This document shows positions 22,401-33,487 of a DNA stretch of 64,000 nucleotides, one piece after another. The stretch comes from Dysidea avara (lineage: Eukaryota; Porifera; Demospongiae; Dictyoceratida; Dysideidae). Location of the stretch: positions 59,346,574 through 59,410,573 of the forward strand of contig NC_089272.1 in assembly GCF_963678975.1 (NCBI RefSeq), written 5' to 3'. Every line of letters begins with the position of its first letter. The first letter of the stretch is position 1. The notes under the pieces were generated by a model, which ran no database searches, was not told the DNA's origin, and worked only from the letters and a program-made list of their open reading frames with translations. A program made the translations under genes and the position numbers.

Positions 22401-22978
22401 GTTCAGCTACAAACAAATCACCCTGTAGAAAGATCAGTTAGAAGAAGTTACCTTGGAGAAAGTTCAGTTACAAAGAAACCATTTTGTAAAGAGCTCAGCT
22501 GCAAACAAATCACCTGTACAGAATTCAACTACGAACAAATCACCCTGTAGAGAGATCAGCTATAAGAAGTTACCTTGTAGATAGTTCAGCTACAAACAAA
22601 TCTCCCTGTAGAGAGATCAGCTAGAAGAAATTACCTTGTAGAGAGTTCAGCTACTAAGAAACCACCATGTAGAGAGTTCAGCTGCAAAAAAATCACCCTG
22701 TAGAAAATTCTGCCAGAAACAAATTGCCCTGTAGAAAGATCAGTTAGAAGAAGTTACCTTTTAGAGAGTTCAGCTACAAAGATACCATTCTGTAAAGAGC
22801 TCAGCTGCAAACAAATCACCTATACAGAATTCAGCTACAAACACATCACCCTGTAGAGAGATCAGCTAGAAGAAGTTACCTTGTAGATCGTTCAGCTACA
22901 AACAATTCACCCTGTAGAGAGAGCAATTAGAAGAAGTCACCTTGTAGAGTGTTCAGTTACAAAGAAACCACCATGGAG
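19441..22978 (+). repeat. 31-bp minisatellite, 3.5-kb block
   Basis: The monomer is about 31 bp, for example ctgtagagagttcagctaca followed by aacaaatcacc, with measured starts 31 bp apart at 20944 and 20975. Variants alternate in the last half: aagaagttacctt, aagaaaccaccat and aacaaatcaccct, giving a loose three-part higher order. The block starts immediately after the CTCTAATAGAG module. Related blocks lie at 29090-29920 (same strand) and 44300-46262 (opposite strand). Confidence 0.9.
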
Positions 22979-22999
22979 ATTTCTGTAATCAATATAATA

Positions 23000-23244
23000 T
23001 TATTTGACCGGATTTGCGAAAAGGGGTCTTCCACACACATCCAATTCCGTAACCGTTGGAGACCACAACTCAGTGTTCAAGTAACATATTAACCTGAACA
23101 TTTCACCACGTATTCAGCTATAGTGGTGCTCACCACTATCCAAAATTCAAGGCAATAGCTCTTTCCAATCTGAAGTTATCAATTGTCAAAGTTGGCAAAT
23201 TGGATGTGTGTGGAAGACCCCTTTTCGCAAATCCGGTCACATAT
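23000..23244. mobile_element. MITE with TGACCGGATTTGCGAAAAGG ends, copy 1
   Basis: The left end ttgaccggatttgcgaaaag and the reverse complement of the right end (gtgaccggatttgcgaaaag) match for about 40 bp through gtcttccacacacatccaat. It is flanked by TA-rich DNA, so the exact duplication cannot be fixed. A diverged relative lies at 55605-55831. Confidence 0.75.
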
Positions 23245-23411
23245 GTATTATACAGTATATATAATTTGTACATTAATTTACTGATAAAATATTTAAAGTA
23301 CATCTACTTCATCTTTTCTTCTTCCTGTAGTAAAGAAAAGAAATAGGTTAAAAAAGTCCCATAGCTGGCCATAGGCCGGCTTTGGGGTATACAAATACAA
23401 AAAGAAATGAA

Positions 23412-23733
23412 ATCTAATCCAAAACAGCCAAGCTGTAAAAAAAAGTGTGCAGCCCTCAGAAAGGCTATGGTGAAAAAAGATGTGAAATCCAAGGTGGCAG
23501 CCAAGAAATGGCTGTGATGGTAGGTTAATGGTAAAAATTTTAATAATGACAATTTAGGTAAATTTTGTGAAGCGGCACAAAAATTCACCTGAATTGTCGT
23601 TATTAAAATTTTTACCATTAACCTACCATCACAGCCATTTCTTGGCCGCCACCTTGGATTTCACATCTTTTTTCACCATAGCCTTTCTGAAGGCCGCACA
23701 CTTTTTTTACAGCTTGGCTGTTTTGGATTAGAT
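23412..23733. mobile_element. Full-length palindromic MITE, copy 1
   Basis: The ends atctaatccaaaacagccaa and ttggctgttttggattagat are perfect inverted repeats. The arms of about 150 bp pair almost completely (tgtgaaatccaaggtggc, ggctgtgatggtaggttaat) around a short loop at about 23565-23582. A conserved 85-bp lead-in (gtaaagaaaagaaataggtt onward, 23327-23411) is shared with the half copy at 30025. Other copies: 30414-30732 and 43818-44124. Confidence 0.85.
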
Positions 23734-25905
23734 TATATATATACTTGCAACTGAACTATTTAGTTACAGTTACATATTATCCATAAAATATAGTAACTAT
23801 AATAATATTGCATATTATATTACTTTGTGTCCACAGCCTTAAGCTGTCACATGTGAAACTACAGTACCACTATTCTGTTACCTTGTGATTACTGTAACCA
23901 GCAGCATTATACTTCAATTTCCATTGTGATATACCTCATTTTGAGCCAGGTTTATCATATGTATATACATACATTAAATGGTGAAAGACCAAGTCTGAAA
24001 GGGAGAATGCAATATACTACCAGTAAAAGTAATGCTTATAAATATCACTTGTTTCCTGCTGATTTTGGACAGTTTAGAAGTGTAAATCCATTCATGTCAG
24101 CATGTGCATAATGCATATGAATTAATAATATTAGCTCAAAAAAGGATATTGTTACTATGAACTGGTTGAATTTATACACTGATCACAGTGCAAAACCTAT
24201 TTAATTAAGCAAATTTAATGGCTAAACACCTTGAAAAGCAAATTGCTCTTTACCACAAGGCACAAGTTTCTGTGTGGCCTATTTCCACCTGTACCTGTAA
24301 CATCAGGGACCCACAACTGAAACACTGTATGCCTATATGGGCAAATGAAAGCATAAACACGTTTTGAAGACATGATAGCAGACTAAGCAAGGCCTGTAAA
24401 TGCACTATGCAGATACGTATCTAGAGCCGTATATTCTTGGACCTTATTCATGGTGCACCAAGGTCATTACAAGAGGTTCAACTGTATGCAACAATGTGTG
24501 ATTTACCAAATAGTGCATCATGGTTCTTCCCGATGTATATCAGTCATCCTTGGAGAGTACTTTTCTTGAAAGCTATTCCGTTCATTCATCTTTGGGGACT
24601 TGGATGCCTACATAATTTATTAGTAATCTGACCCTTATCAACTACATTTCTTGTATGTGGTTACAAGTAATACTGTAACACCAATGGATCCAATGTACTG
24701 CAAAGAGTGGAACTGGTCTTGTGGCCACCTATATAGAAACCCATCTATCTTTTATTGAAGGCAAATTGTAAATGTCAGCCATTTAATGCATTAACACATT
24801 GTATTATTTGTATAAAGCAATCATCTGTATAATAAGGCCAAGTCATATTATTAAGTGACAGAGACAGATTCCATTCTAGTAGCTATAGTGTGGACATCAT
24901 AAACCCCTTTGATGCTACATGCTATACACTTGCATTTTGAAATGCATACTCATTGTGTATTGGTCATTTACATCTTGCATTTACAATAAGGTTTCAAACT
25001 AGAAACAAGTGATATGGTCATAATTTAACAGTTCTAAAAAATTTGACTAAGGAGTATTGATATCACGTTAGTTTTTATATTGAGCAATGCTACTGATTCC
25101 CCCACTGAAAGAAAGGATTCATTCACTTTTTTTTCAAAAATTGAGCCATTATTTTAAAATAAAATTTTAGATCAATAGATACTTTATAATTACGTTACAA
25201 CTTGGACTAACTGAACTTTAGCTTATATACTTTAAATCCTTAGACAGTTTTGGAGTATTATTTATAAAATGATATTGTTAGTATATTTTATAATTAGTTA
25301 ACTAGGGGTAAGCAACATTGGCTTTTGTATATGTTTTCAATGTTTTGCCACAGGCTGGATGCTATTTATAGTTTTCTCACCCTCTAATGTTCTTCTCTGA
25401 TCATGCAAATGTTAAAAGAGACAAATCAGTTTCTTTAATGATATAGTTATATTATAGTATTGATGTGTTGAAGTGTGTTTAGGACCTATATATTCTCTCT
25501 AAAGTATTCTGCTGTGTGCCAACATCAGCTTATACACCCCTGCATGCTTGAATAACAATGATCTGATTTGATGATTTGTAAGAAACTTTACAATACTGGT
25601 TGCAAATGGTCCATAATCTATGTCTTCACAAAGACAAAGGTGTTCAAAGCAACTCAGAAGAAGCATGGATGTGATGACCATAACAGTCTAACTTGTATCT
25701 TATAGCTTGCTGTGCACACACTACCAATTCTTCAAAATTAAGCCTAGATAATTATGTGCCAGGCTCTAAATAGAGTAATCAGTTAGCTATGCTACAATCA
25801 TGCACAAAAGGCTTTGCAAGACTCTTCGTAAGGTTTGGAACACAATTACAGTAAGATGTGGTCATTAAAAAAAGAATTGTTACCTAAAGGTAGTTTATAA
25901 GAATA
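23734..25905. other. No gene seen
   Basis: The region is AT-rich and stop-dense. Short open frames near 23926-24111 and 24437-24631 have no recognisable motif, no splice context and no compositional shift. No repeat shared with the rest of the window was found here. Confidence 0.5.
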
Positions 25906-26075
25906 CCAGTGTAGGGAGGATTTAACACCCCATGGAGAGTAACCAACACTCTGAAGAGAATAACCATTACTCTGCAGATTAAGTGACACCAACTTCAGAG
26001 CACGTGTTACTCCCCAGTTACTCCTTTAGAGTAATGGTTACTCTCTCCAGGGGTGTTAAATCCTCCCTACACTGG
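25906..26075. mobile_element. 170-bp palindromic MITE
   Basis: ccagtgtagggaggatttaa at the left faces ttaaatcctccctacactgg at the right, a perfect 20-bp inverted repeat. The arms continue with ggagagtaacca and (ag)agtaaccattactct type words, so the whole element can fold back. No clear target-site duplication. Confidence 0.8.
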
Positions 26076-26230
26076 GAACTCATTGAGAGTTGTGGTTACT
26101 CTTCATTTTAATAGTGTGGTATACTACGATGAGCATCTCAGTTTGCGGGCCCTACGATAGACTACTTGGACAATGTTGAGCGTGAATATCGTGACATACG
26201 GAGAACCCTAAAAATCGCTAATTACACATA

Positions 26231-26430
26231 CCGTAGGCGGGAAAAAGTTTCGCGAATTTCGCGATTGCAGTAGCTATCGCGAAACTTTTACGCCGGTTAG
26301 CTTCTAGATGCTTGTATTTGTACAGTAATAAATTAGTATGCAAAATCAGCATCGCGAAACTTTTACGCCAGTATACAAAGTAGAGTGCAATTCGCGAAAC
26401 TTTCCCACGCGTAACTTTTCCCGCCTACGG
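26231..26430. mobile_element. 200-bp MITE with TA duplication
   Basis: The ends ccgtaggcgggaaaaagttt and ttttcccgcctacgg are inverted repeats and TA flanks both sides (26229-26230, 26431-26432), as in Tc1/mariner-type insertions. The interior contains gcgaaacttttacgcc twice in direct orientation (26278 and 26354) plus more cgcgaa words. It lies about 0.55 kb upstream of the TATA box of the gene at 27136. Confidence 0.8.
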
Positions 26431-26964
26431 TAACCTGACACATTACAATAGTTAGGTAGTTGATTGAGGATATAGATTTTTCGTGTTGCAGGTTTTATCG
26501 TAGGTCAGCGGAGGTACTGACACAAGCATTTATGCTCGCACAAGCTAGTAAACTTAGCATAGCTTCTAACCTGTTTCGACATTTATATTCCAGTGGAGTT
26601 CCGATTCGTCATAAAACGAGCTTATAAATTATGAACTAATCCGCTGGCCATTTATATTTAATCTCAGGCTAGCTACAATAGTTATGTCCTTATAACCGCA
26701 TAATGACTTAAACCAAAACAAGTCCGGGACTTCCGCTCCCAATCCAGAACCGTCATTGTGGATATCGCCCATTGAGTAAACCACGTGACAAAAGCGTAGC
26801 CAAATCAGGCCATTGGTACTTAAATGTAACGGGAAAAATTTGTATGTGAAGCATTTATGCTTATTATAATGCGGAAGGAAATATTATCTCATGCATGACT
26901 GATGCAATCGCATCACGCGGTACGGCACTGCATAGCATTATAGCGTTCATGCAAAACAACTTTT

Positions 26965-26985
26965 CCAATGCTGTGCGTATAAAAC
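26965..26985 (+). promoter_or_regulatory. Core promoter of the 305-codon gene (CCAAT and TATA)
   Basis: tataaaac at 26978-26985 is preceded by ccaat at 26965. A start of transcription about 30 bp downstream would leave a 5' leader of roughly 125 nt before the ATG at 27136. The leader contains a gttagctagctaactaacta palindrome-like stretch at 26991. The placement relative to an intact gene supports a genuine promoter. Confidence 0.55.
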
Positions 26986-27135
26986 AACCAGTTAGCTAGC
27001 TAACTAACTAGTTCTGTAGGTATCATTCAGTTGACGTTTCGTATTACAATAGGTGTCTCGATCGTTGATCATAATCGCGTACTGGTTAGCTAACCGCTAT
27101 AGTTACATCGCTGTCACTAAAATAATTCCGTAAAT

Positions 27136-28053
27136 ATGGCTCAGGCAGTCACTGTTCTTAAAACAGCTGTTTCATTGATTGAAAATGATAAATTAGTTAA
27201 TAGAACAAAGGAATTAGTGAATGGTGTCAAAACACAGGTAGAAGACGTAAAGAATGCAGTGGAGCGTGCTAATTATAATAAGTTGAGACAAGAAATTTCA
27301 AGTACTAGCATTACAGATAGCGTAAAGGATGTTGTGTATACAGCTGAGAAGTACGTAGGAAGTGTTTATGACTTATATTATTATTGCCCAAAAACAGATT
27401 TTACGAAAATTAAACATGCATTTGAAAAAGGAGATAACAAACCATTGGAAATATTTATAGCCAGGATGGATGATTTCTTGAGAAAGATTGGTAAAGCACA
27501 TGAAGAGTTTTCTGATGCTTGTAAAGCAGCCAAGGTACAATGCGATGACGCTGCTGAAATTTGTTATAAGTTGCAAGGGAAAGAAAAGGCTAAAAAACAA
27601 GTTACTGCAGGAGTTGGAGCAGTAGGAACTGTAGCAAGTGTTGCAACAGGGACTGCAGCGTCAGTGGTTATTGGGATTTTCACTGGTGGCATTGGAACAG
27701 TGCTAGGAATAGTTGGTACAATAGCTGCAACGACTGCTGTATCTGTGGGCACTGCAGGAGGTACTATTCTACTTTACCGAGAATTCAAGGAAGCAGAAGA
27801 GAGCTTCCGAAGCCATGGAAGAAAATTCATGGATTTAAAAAATTCAGCTATAGAGCTTAAAGCCCACGTAATGCAAATCAAAAGTCACGTAGAGTCTTAC
27901 GAGCGTACCCATCAATCCTTGCAATATCCAAAGAATCATGAATACAAGTCTCTATGTGCTGCTTTCAGTAGACTGTGTGGTGTAAGTGATACCCAAAGTG
28001 AGAGGACAAGCAAATGCTTAGAAGAAATCAGATCCTTCAGAAAGAAGTTATAA
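27136..28053 (+). CDS. Single-exon helical protein with a central hydrophobic hairpin
   Basis: The 305-residue frame is intact and begins at an ATG in context aaatatggc. Residues 1-60 and 100-150 look like amphipathic, charged helices. Residues 157-213 form a long Gly/Ala/Val/Thr stretch without charges (AGVGAVGTVASVATGT, then IGIFTGGIGTVLGIVGTIAA) that could make a two-helix membrane hairpin. Residues 214-260 return to a charged coiled-coil-like helix (YREFKEAEESFR...), and the tail has Cys at 274, 281 and 294. There is no signal peptide. Two long helical bundles flanking a glycine-rich hairpin resemble the general layout of alpha-helical pore-forming or apolipoprotein-L-like proteins, but I see no diagnostic motif and do not assign it to either. 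It has its own TATA promoter, no introns and no neighbours, so it may be a stress- or immunity-type single-exon gene; that is inference. Confidence 0.8.
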   Translation: MAQAVTVLKTAVSLIENDKLVNRTKELVNGVKTQVEDVKNAVERANYNKLRQEISSTSITDSVKDVVYTAEKYVGSVYDLYYYCPKTDFTKIKHAFEKGDNKPLEIFIARMDDFLRKIGKAHEEFSDACKAAKVQCDDAAEICYKLQGKEKAKKQVTAGVGAVGTVASVATGTAASVVIGIFTGGIGTVLGIVGTIAATTAVSVGTAGGTILLYREFKEAEESFRSHGRKFMDLKNSAIELKAHVMQIKSHVESYERTHQSLQYPKNHEYKSLCAAFSRLCGVSDTQSERTSKCLEEIRSFRKKL

Positions 28054-28266
28054 AAAGCACCGGTTACTTTTCCATGCACCATTAGACTCTATACGTAATA
28101 TCTATAGAATCTTACATGACAGCCCTACATGCACATGCTTAATTAAACTTATAGGCTGCCTATTTGATTAATAATTGTATTAAGTATATAGCACTGTACA
28201 ATTTGTACCACTGAGTTTAATTATTCTCAGGGAACTATAATATTATATGTAGCATAATAGAGAGTA
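28054..28266. other. 3' flank of the 305-codon gene
   Basis: An attaaa-type signal occurs near 28142. The stretch ends where the hairpin-ended repeat begins, so the gene's 3' untranslated region is at most about 210 bp unless it runs into the repeat. Confidence 0.35.
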
Positions 28267-29925
28267 TCAAGATACACGGTAGTGTGCCGTGCGGCCCAAA
28301 AAGCCGGTGCGCAACACCGTGAGTATATGGACAGGAAGAAAAAAACGCAACTTTTGCACCTCCGTAGCTCTGTGCTGCCTTCACTAAACAAGACAATTTT
28401 TTGCTTTGGACACGCCCGCCAACTTCAGTAATCCACATACCAATTTTGAGCAAAATTGCTTCAAGGATTCCCGAGATATGCGACTTCAAAAAGTGGCTTA
28501 GTTTCTTCGGTTATTTTTCTTCGTCTTTTCGTAAACTTACAAAAACTGTCATAAACCTCGAACTCCATATCCGATTGCCTTGAACTTTCGCACACAGAAT
28601 GAGGATATAAAGGCACATCTAAGACTCAGGTTTGGCTGGTATACAATAAACAGGCAAAGAGTTATTAGCGATTGTTCATGAAAAATAACACCAATATGTT
28701 GTCACGCCTACAGGGTAAATCGCTTGCGGGAAGAAGCTGAAAATCGGTGGGTGAATAGGTTAACTATTGAACCTCAAACCTTTTGTTGTTTGAAAGAAAT
28801 CGAGCTAAAAACCACGAAGCTACAACGAAAAAATCAACAGTGTATAACAATTACACAATCGAGATTAGCTAATAAAAAACGACTACTTGCCACGCGTACC
28901 AGAAAAACTGCTTGGAGTAATGCTTTGAAAATCGCTGTACAGATGCAGTAGTCATCTTAGCACGGCTCTTCAGTGGTGTAGAGGAATCATACTTAAAGCC
29001 ACGGAGTTATAACACGAAATCTAACTTGGTGTAGCAAGTGCGAGATCGAGATACTCTAATAGAGCAGTCATCCTAATAGAGCAGCCACCTTGAAAAGAAT
29101 TCAAGAGATCAGTTAGAAACAAATAACCTGTATAGAGATCAGCTACATACAAACCACCCTGTAGAGAGTTCAGTAACAAACAATTCACTCTGTAGATAGA
29201 TCAGCTAGAAGAAGTTACCTTGTAGGGACTTCTACTACGAAAAAGAGATAGTTTAGTTAGAAGAAGTCACCTTGTAGAGAGTTCAGCTACAAAGAAACCA
29301 GCATGTAGAGAGTTTAGCTACAAGCATGTCACCCTGTAGAGAGATCAGCTAGAAGAAGTTATTTTGCAAAGAGTCCAGCTACAAAGAAACCATTATGTAG
29401 ATAGTTCAGCTGCAAACAAATCACCCTGTAGAGAGTTCAGCTTTGAAAAGATCACCCTATAGAGAGTTCAGCTAGAAGAAGTCACCTTGTAGAGAGTTTA
29501 GCTACAAAGAAACTACCATGTAGAGCGTTCAGCTGCAAACAAATTACGCTGTAGAGAATACAGCTACAAACAAATTACCCTGTAGAGAGTTCAGTTACAA
29601 TCAAATCACCCTGTAGATAGCTCCACTAGAAACAAGTCATCCTGTAAAGAGATCAGCTAGAAGCAAGTGACCTGTAGACGAGAGTTCAGCTACAAAAATA
29701 AATCACCCTTTAGAGAGATAAACCAGACAAAGTAACCCTGTAGAGAGATCAGCAGATAGAAACAAATCACCCTGTGGAGAGCACAGCTACAAAAAAAACC
29801 ACTCTGTACAGAGTTCAACTACTCTGTAAACAAGTTACCCTGTAGAGACTTCAGTTACATTTTTTTGTTTTTAAGTCACCCAGTAGAAAGATCAGCTGCA
29901 AACACGTTATCCATAGGGACTAATT
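28267..29925 (+). mobile_element. Hairpin-ended repeat element, most complete copy
   Basis: The left terminus reads aagatacacggtagtgtgcc, a short hairpin, followed by gcggcccaaaaagccggtgc. Then come a core of about 600 bp (open in one frame with ENRWVNRLTIEPQTF at about 28740), a spacer with gccacggagttataacacga, the CTCTAATAGAG module (29044-29088) and a 0.83-kb block of the 31-bp minisatellite (29090-29920). Other copies: 16749-22978 (split by the Helitron), 36120-36882 (minus, no minisatellite) and 44290-47962 (minus, split). The right boundary is not sharply defined. A terminal stem-loop plus an internal tandem array recalls Helentron/DINE-type elements; this is a hypothesis. Confidence 0.65.
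29044..29088 (+). promoter_or_regulatory. CTCTAATAGAG module, two units
   Basis: atcgagatactctaatagag, then cagtcat, then a second unit cctaatagagcagccacc. It abuts the minisatellite exactly as at 19394. The near-palindromic core ctctaatagag differs from its own complement only at the central base. The function is unknown; the type label reflects a possible binding site only. Confidence 0.5.
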
Positions 29926-29999
29926 GACATGCATTGTATATATACATATGTGTGTAATTTGTACATTTCCGATAAAATCAGAATTAGTTGAAGTAATTA

Positions 30000-30282
30000 A
30001 AATCTGCTTCATCTTTTTCCTCTTCCTGTGGTAAAGAAAAAAGATAGGTTAAAAAGCCCCAAGGCCAGCCACAGGCCTGCTTTGGGGTATACAAATACAA
30101 AAAGAAGTGAAATCTAATTCAAAACAGCTAACCTGTAAAAAAAGTGCGGCCCTCAGAAGGTTGTGGTGAAAAAAGACATGAAATCCAAGGTGGCAGCCAA
30201 GATATGGCTGTGATGATAGGTTAATGGTAAAAATTTAATAACGACAACTCAGGTGAATTTGGTGCTGTTTGATCTTGGCATG
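30000..30282 (+). mobile_element. Half copy of the palindromic MITE with its lead-in
   Basis: The 85-bp lead-in (ggtaaagaaaaaagataggt at about 30030) and the left arm (aaatctaattcaaaacagct at 30111 through ggtgaatttggtgct at about 30263) match the copy at 23327-23580. The copy stops within the loop sequence (gatcttggcatg), which also occurs inverted in the loop of the copy at 30414-30732. Confidence 0.65.
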
Positions 30283-30862
30283 TTTTAGGTCTGCACTACC
30301 GCATTAAAACTAGAAATTAATAAACTTGTTCTCTGCTTTAACTTGATACACGTCTGGTTGTGTAGCTACCACAGCAGCTCGATTCTCTAATATGCTACAT
30401 TATAATAATTATTATCTAATCCACAACAGCCAAGCTGTAAAAAAGAGTGCAGTCCTCAAAAGGCTATGGTGAAAAAAGATGTGAAATCCAAGGTGTCAGC
30501 CAAGAAATGGCTGTGATGGTAGGTTAATGGTAAAAATTTTAATAACGACAATTCAGGTGAATTTCATGCCAAGACCAAGTAGCACCAAATTCACCTGAGT
30601 TGTCGGTATTAAACTTTTTACCATTAACCTACCATCATTTCTTGGCCAACACCTTGGATTTCACATCTTTTTTCACCATAGCTTTTTTGAGGACCGCACT
30701 CTTTTTTGCAGCTTGGCTGTTGTAGATTAGATAATATCATATTTATGTAGCATATTAGAGAATCAAGCTGCTGTGGTAGCTACACAGCCAGATGTGTATC
30801 AAGTTAAAGCAGAGAACAAGTTTATTAATTTCTAGTTTTAACGCAGTAGTGCAGACTTAAAA
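30283..30862. repeat. 580-bp palindrome built around a palindromic MITE
   Basis: Outer arms: ttttaggtctgcactaccgc (30283 on) pairs with the complement of gcagtagtgcagacttaaaa (ending 30862), and pairing continues inward through tagaaattaataaacttgtt and gctaccacagcagctcgatt to the ends of the MITE at 30414-30732. The MITE is itself a palindrome centred at the same point, so the arms are about 290 bp. Outer arms unrelated to other MITE copies suggest either a larger foldback element or a duplication-inversion at the MITE. Confidence 0.8.
30414..30732. mobile_element. Full-length palindromic MITE, copy 2
   Basis: The ends atctaatccacaacagccaa and ggctgttgtagattagat and the arms match copies at 23412 and 43818. 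The loop (catgccaagaccaagtagca) differs from copy 1. Confidence 0.8.
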
Positions 30863-33487
30863 TTGAGTTCCTAGCTATATATATTAATAGGTGCATAGCT
30901 ACTGTATATTGTGGAAAACTCCTTTAACAATGTGACTATGGTCCGAACTAATTTTCAATCAGTCTGTTTCAGAAAAAAAATCATTGCTTTAAGAAATCAT
31001 GCACTTTTGAAAGCTAGCTTATGAAGTCCGAAAGAGTAATTTGTTGAATAAATCATTCAAAAAATAGATTCCATAAGAATTTTAATGAGTAAACTGTTTC
31101 TGAATCATCATGGTCTTACAGCTTTCAGCCTGCTTTTTCTGTATAGATGAGCTCACAACCAAGCCATAGATTTGTACCATTGCATAATGGTCATCATGAG
31201 ACTATTCTATACTCTTGAATTGTTTAACCAGCTCATAAACAACCCAATAATTAATTAGTAGTATGCATGCAATTGCATTAACTACATCCATTATAGTTAT
31301 TAAACCCCGCAGCAACACATTACATTTCATTACCTATGCACTGCAATTTAAAGTCTCAAAATCTCCGAAGACATTTTTCTCTGATGCCCTTTTATTAATT
31401 TTATTGTTTGGTTTCTTATCTATCATACAGTTAAATTTTCTGAAGCCCTTTTCAAAAATCTTACCAAACTCTGATGGCAAAAAATCGATTTCTCACATTT
31501 TTACATGACGTCATGAGTGGAAAAGGGGATCATCAGATTTTAGAAAAGGATAGCTTGTTTTAGCTTTGTGAATAATGCCGTCACTGAGTTAACAGCAGAA
31601 TTAAAATTTGGGATTTATGTCAAAGCTATATGGTGTAGGGTGTCATAGCTAACTCATGATCATCATCAGCTCAATCTCTATAATGCTATGGTATGCTAAT
31701 GTTGGAATTAAGATCCAAATGTTGAGGTCTTGCATAAATTACTAGAATAGTTCTGCATAAATCCCCATTGTTGTTGTGTACTCAGTTATGTAGTTACTTT
31801 ATGTAGCAATAGAACCCTATAGACAACATTTGTGGTGTGGTGTACCAGCAGTTTGTATGATAATTTGAAAGCGTATACTGTAACTTTCCAGAAAAATATG
31901 GCTTTACCTGATTTGATTTGTTAGTAACAATACATGAGTGACAATGATATTTTTAACCATCAGAACTACCAGATCTTTATGTTCTACTTATGGTGACCTA
32001 TGGTCAACTGTGTCACCCTATTAAATTGCACATAACATATATCTATAAAAATTATGTGCAATGCTGGCTCACAATATTTATGCAGTATATTTAATAAACA
32101 GTAAAGTTCATACATAGACATCGCTACCTAGCTCACAACTATGTTGCATTTTCTGGAGAGTAGGGCTAAATAAAAGTGGTTTGTCTATTACGCCTATGCC
32201 TGAAAAGACAGCATTGGTAGATAAAACAGACGATGTTAAATGTATGCATAACATATGTCCACCAACTGTGAAGTGAATGGCTAAATCCCTAGTATATATG
32301 TTTAGCTAGTTGTATGTGGCTACAATTATGACTGCACCAAACCAAGTTCAAGCTATAGTGTTCAACTGCTCTTTCCACAAGTCCAAACAATTGCTCGATA
32401 TACCACATGCCTGTGTTTGCATGTAGCAGACCGATTCCAAAAAACAAGACACTATCATCCCTTGCATTTTATCCTGCCCACACCATCAACAACATCTTAT
32501 CAACAATCATTTTATTCAAAGAATGAAATGAACTACTTGTATTGTAGGGGTGACAAACTATGATGGATTTACAACTAACATACGATTACACTTCACCACA
32601 CTAATATAATTATAATTGCACTTAATACTATAATCCCCCCCTTTTTTTTTGCTGGGCACACCAGCTGTACTGACTGCCCCGTAAACATAAATAAATAAAA
32701 TAAATAAATAAATACACTGCAACGCTGACACTATTGAATCCCAATCTCTACAAGTGTTCTTAGATAAATTATAACTGACTATTATCTATGTAATTTGTAA
32801 TTTTTCCTTACCTAAACACATCAATTTGTAACTGTGTATTCGGTAATCATAATCATAACGCTTGACAATGCCTTTGCCATTTTAATAATAATAGTTTAGC
32901 TATCCAGAATTTATTGCAATTCTTAGAATTCAACTATAACTAGTACATTTGGCTATTTCTCAAGTCTTAGTGGCAATTCATGGAATTAGCTAATTAGCAA
33001 CGTGATGGTCTTTTATATCAGTTCATAGAAATAATTACACACCGGCGTATGTAATAATCCTACGCACTTTGTTAGGATCTCCGCCTGAGTGGTATACTTA
33101 TTTGGAAGCTCCCTTTGTAAGAATTAATAAAAATTAACAAAATCTTTCTTGGAATCCAACTAATCTAAACAAGCCCACGCCCACGTGGGCGTAGGAAATA
33201 GCATCATACTCTTGCGGTAGTGATCAAAGTCTACTTCGCTTACGCTCCATGTGGGCGTTAGCTAGCTAGTTATGCGATTAGATCACTACATTATTATGGA
33301 GCAGCCACACCTTATAATTATACTAAGCTTAGTGCATCATTATTAAGTTTCTTGTTTCCGGTCACCGCCCGAATCAACTTTTAGGTAGCAGTACCAAATT
33401 TTAATTATTTGATTATAGATCACGTGAATGCACTTTTTCATGATGTACGGAGGCACAGAGTGACTAAGTTTTAAGGTGAATGCATTA
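30863..33487. other. No gene seen apart from a LINE remnant
   Basis: Stop-dense AT-rich DNA. A T-rich frame near 31263-31508 resembles the low-complexity parts of the repeats and is not convincing. A palindrome cccacgcccacgtgggcg lies at about 33174-33191, and a second gtgggcgt near 33252. Confidence 0.5.
32430..32715 (+). mobile_element. LINE 3' end remnant
   Basis: One frame reads RHYHPLHFILPTPSTTSYQQ followed by SFYSKNEMNYLY, a recognisable but decayed relative of the terminal block of the LINE at 3353-5520 (NYISYYHHRTPNL / FHQLHFILPSSHTQPYQE). The 3' part ends in gcccc-gtaaacataaat and a (TAAA)n tail at about 32686-32713. Confidence 0.55.

Noticed and set aside
19441..22978. CRISPR-like regular repeat array
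   Set aside because: The repeat is contiguous, with 31-bp units and no unique spacers, and the context is eukaryotic. It is a minisatellite.
23304..23618. Minus-strand frame in the palindromic MITE as a membrane protein
   Set aside because: It reads across a MITE arm that recurs at 30 kb and 43.9 kb with disrupted frames.
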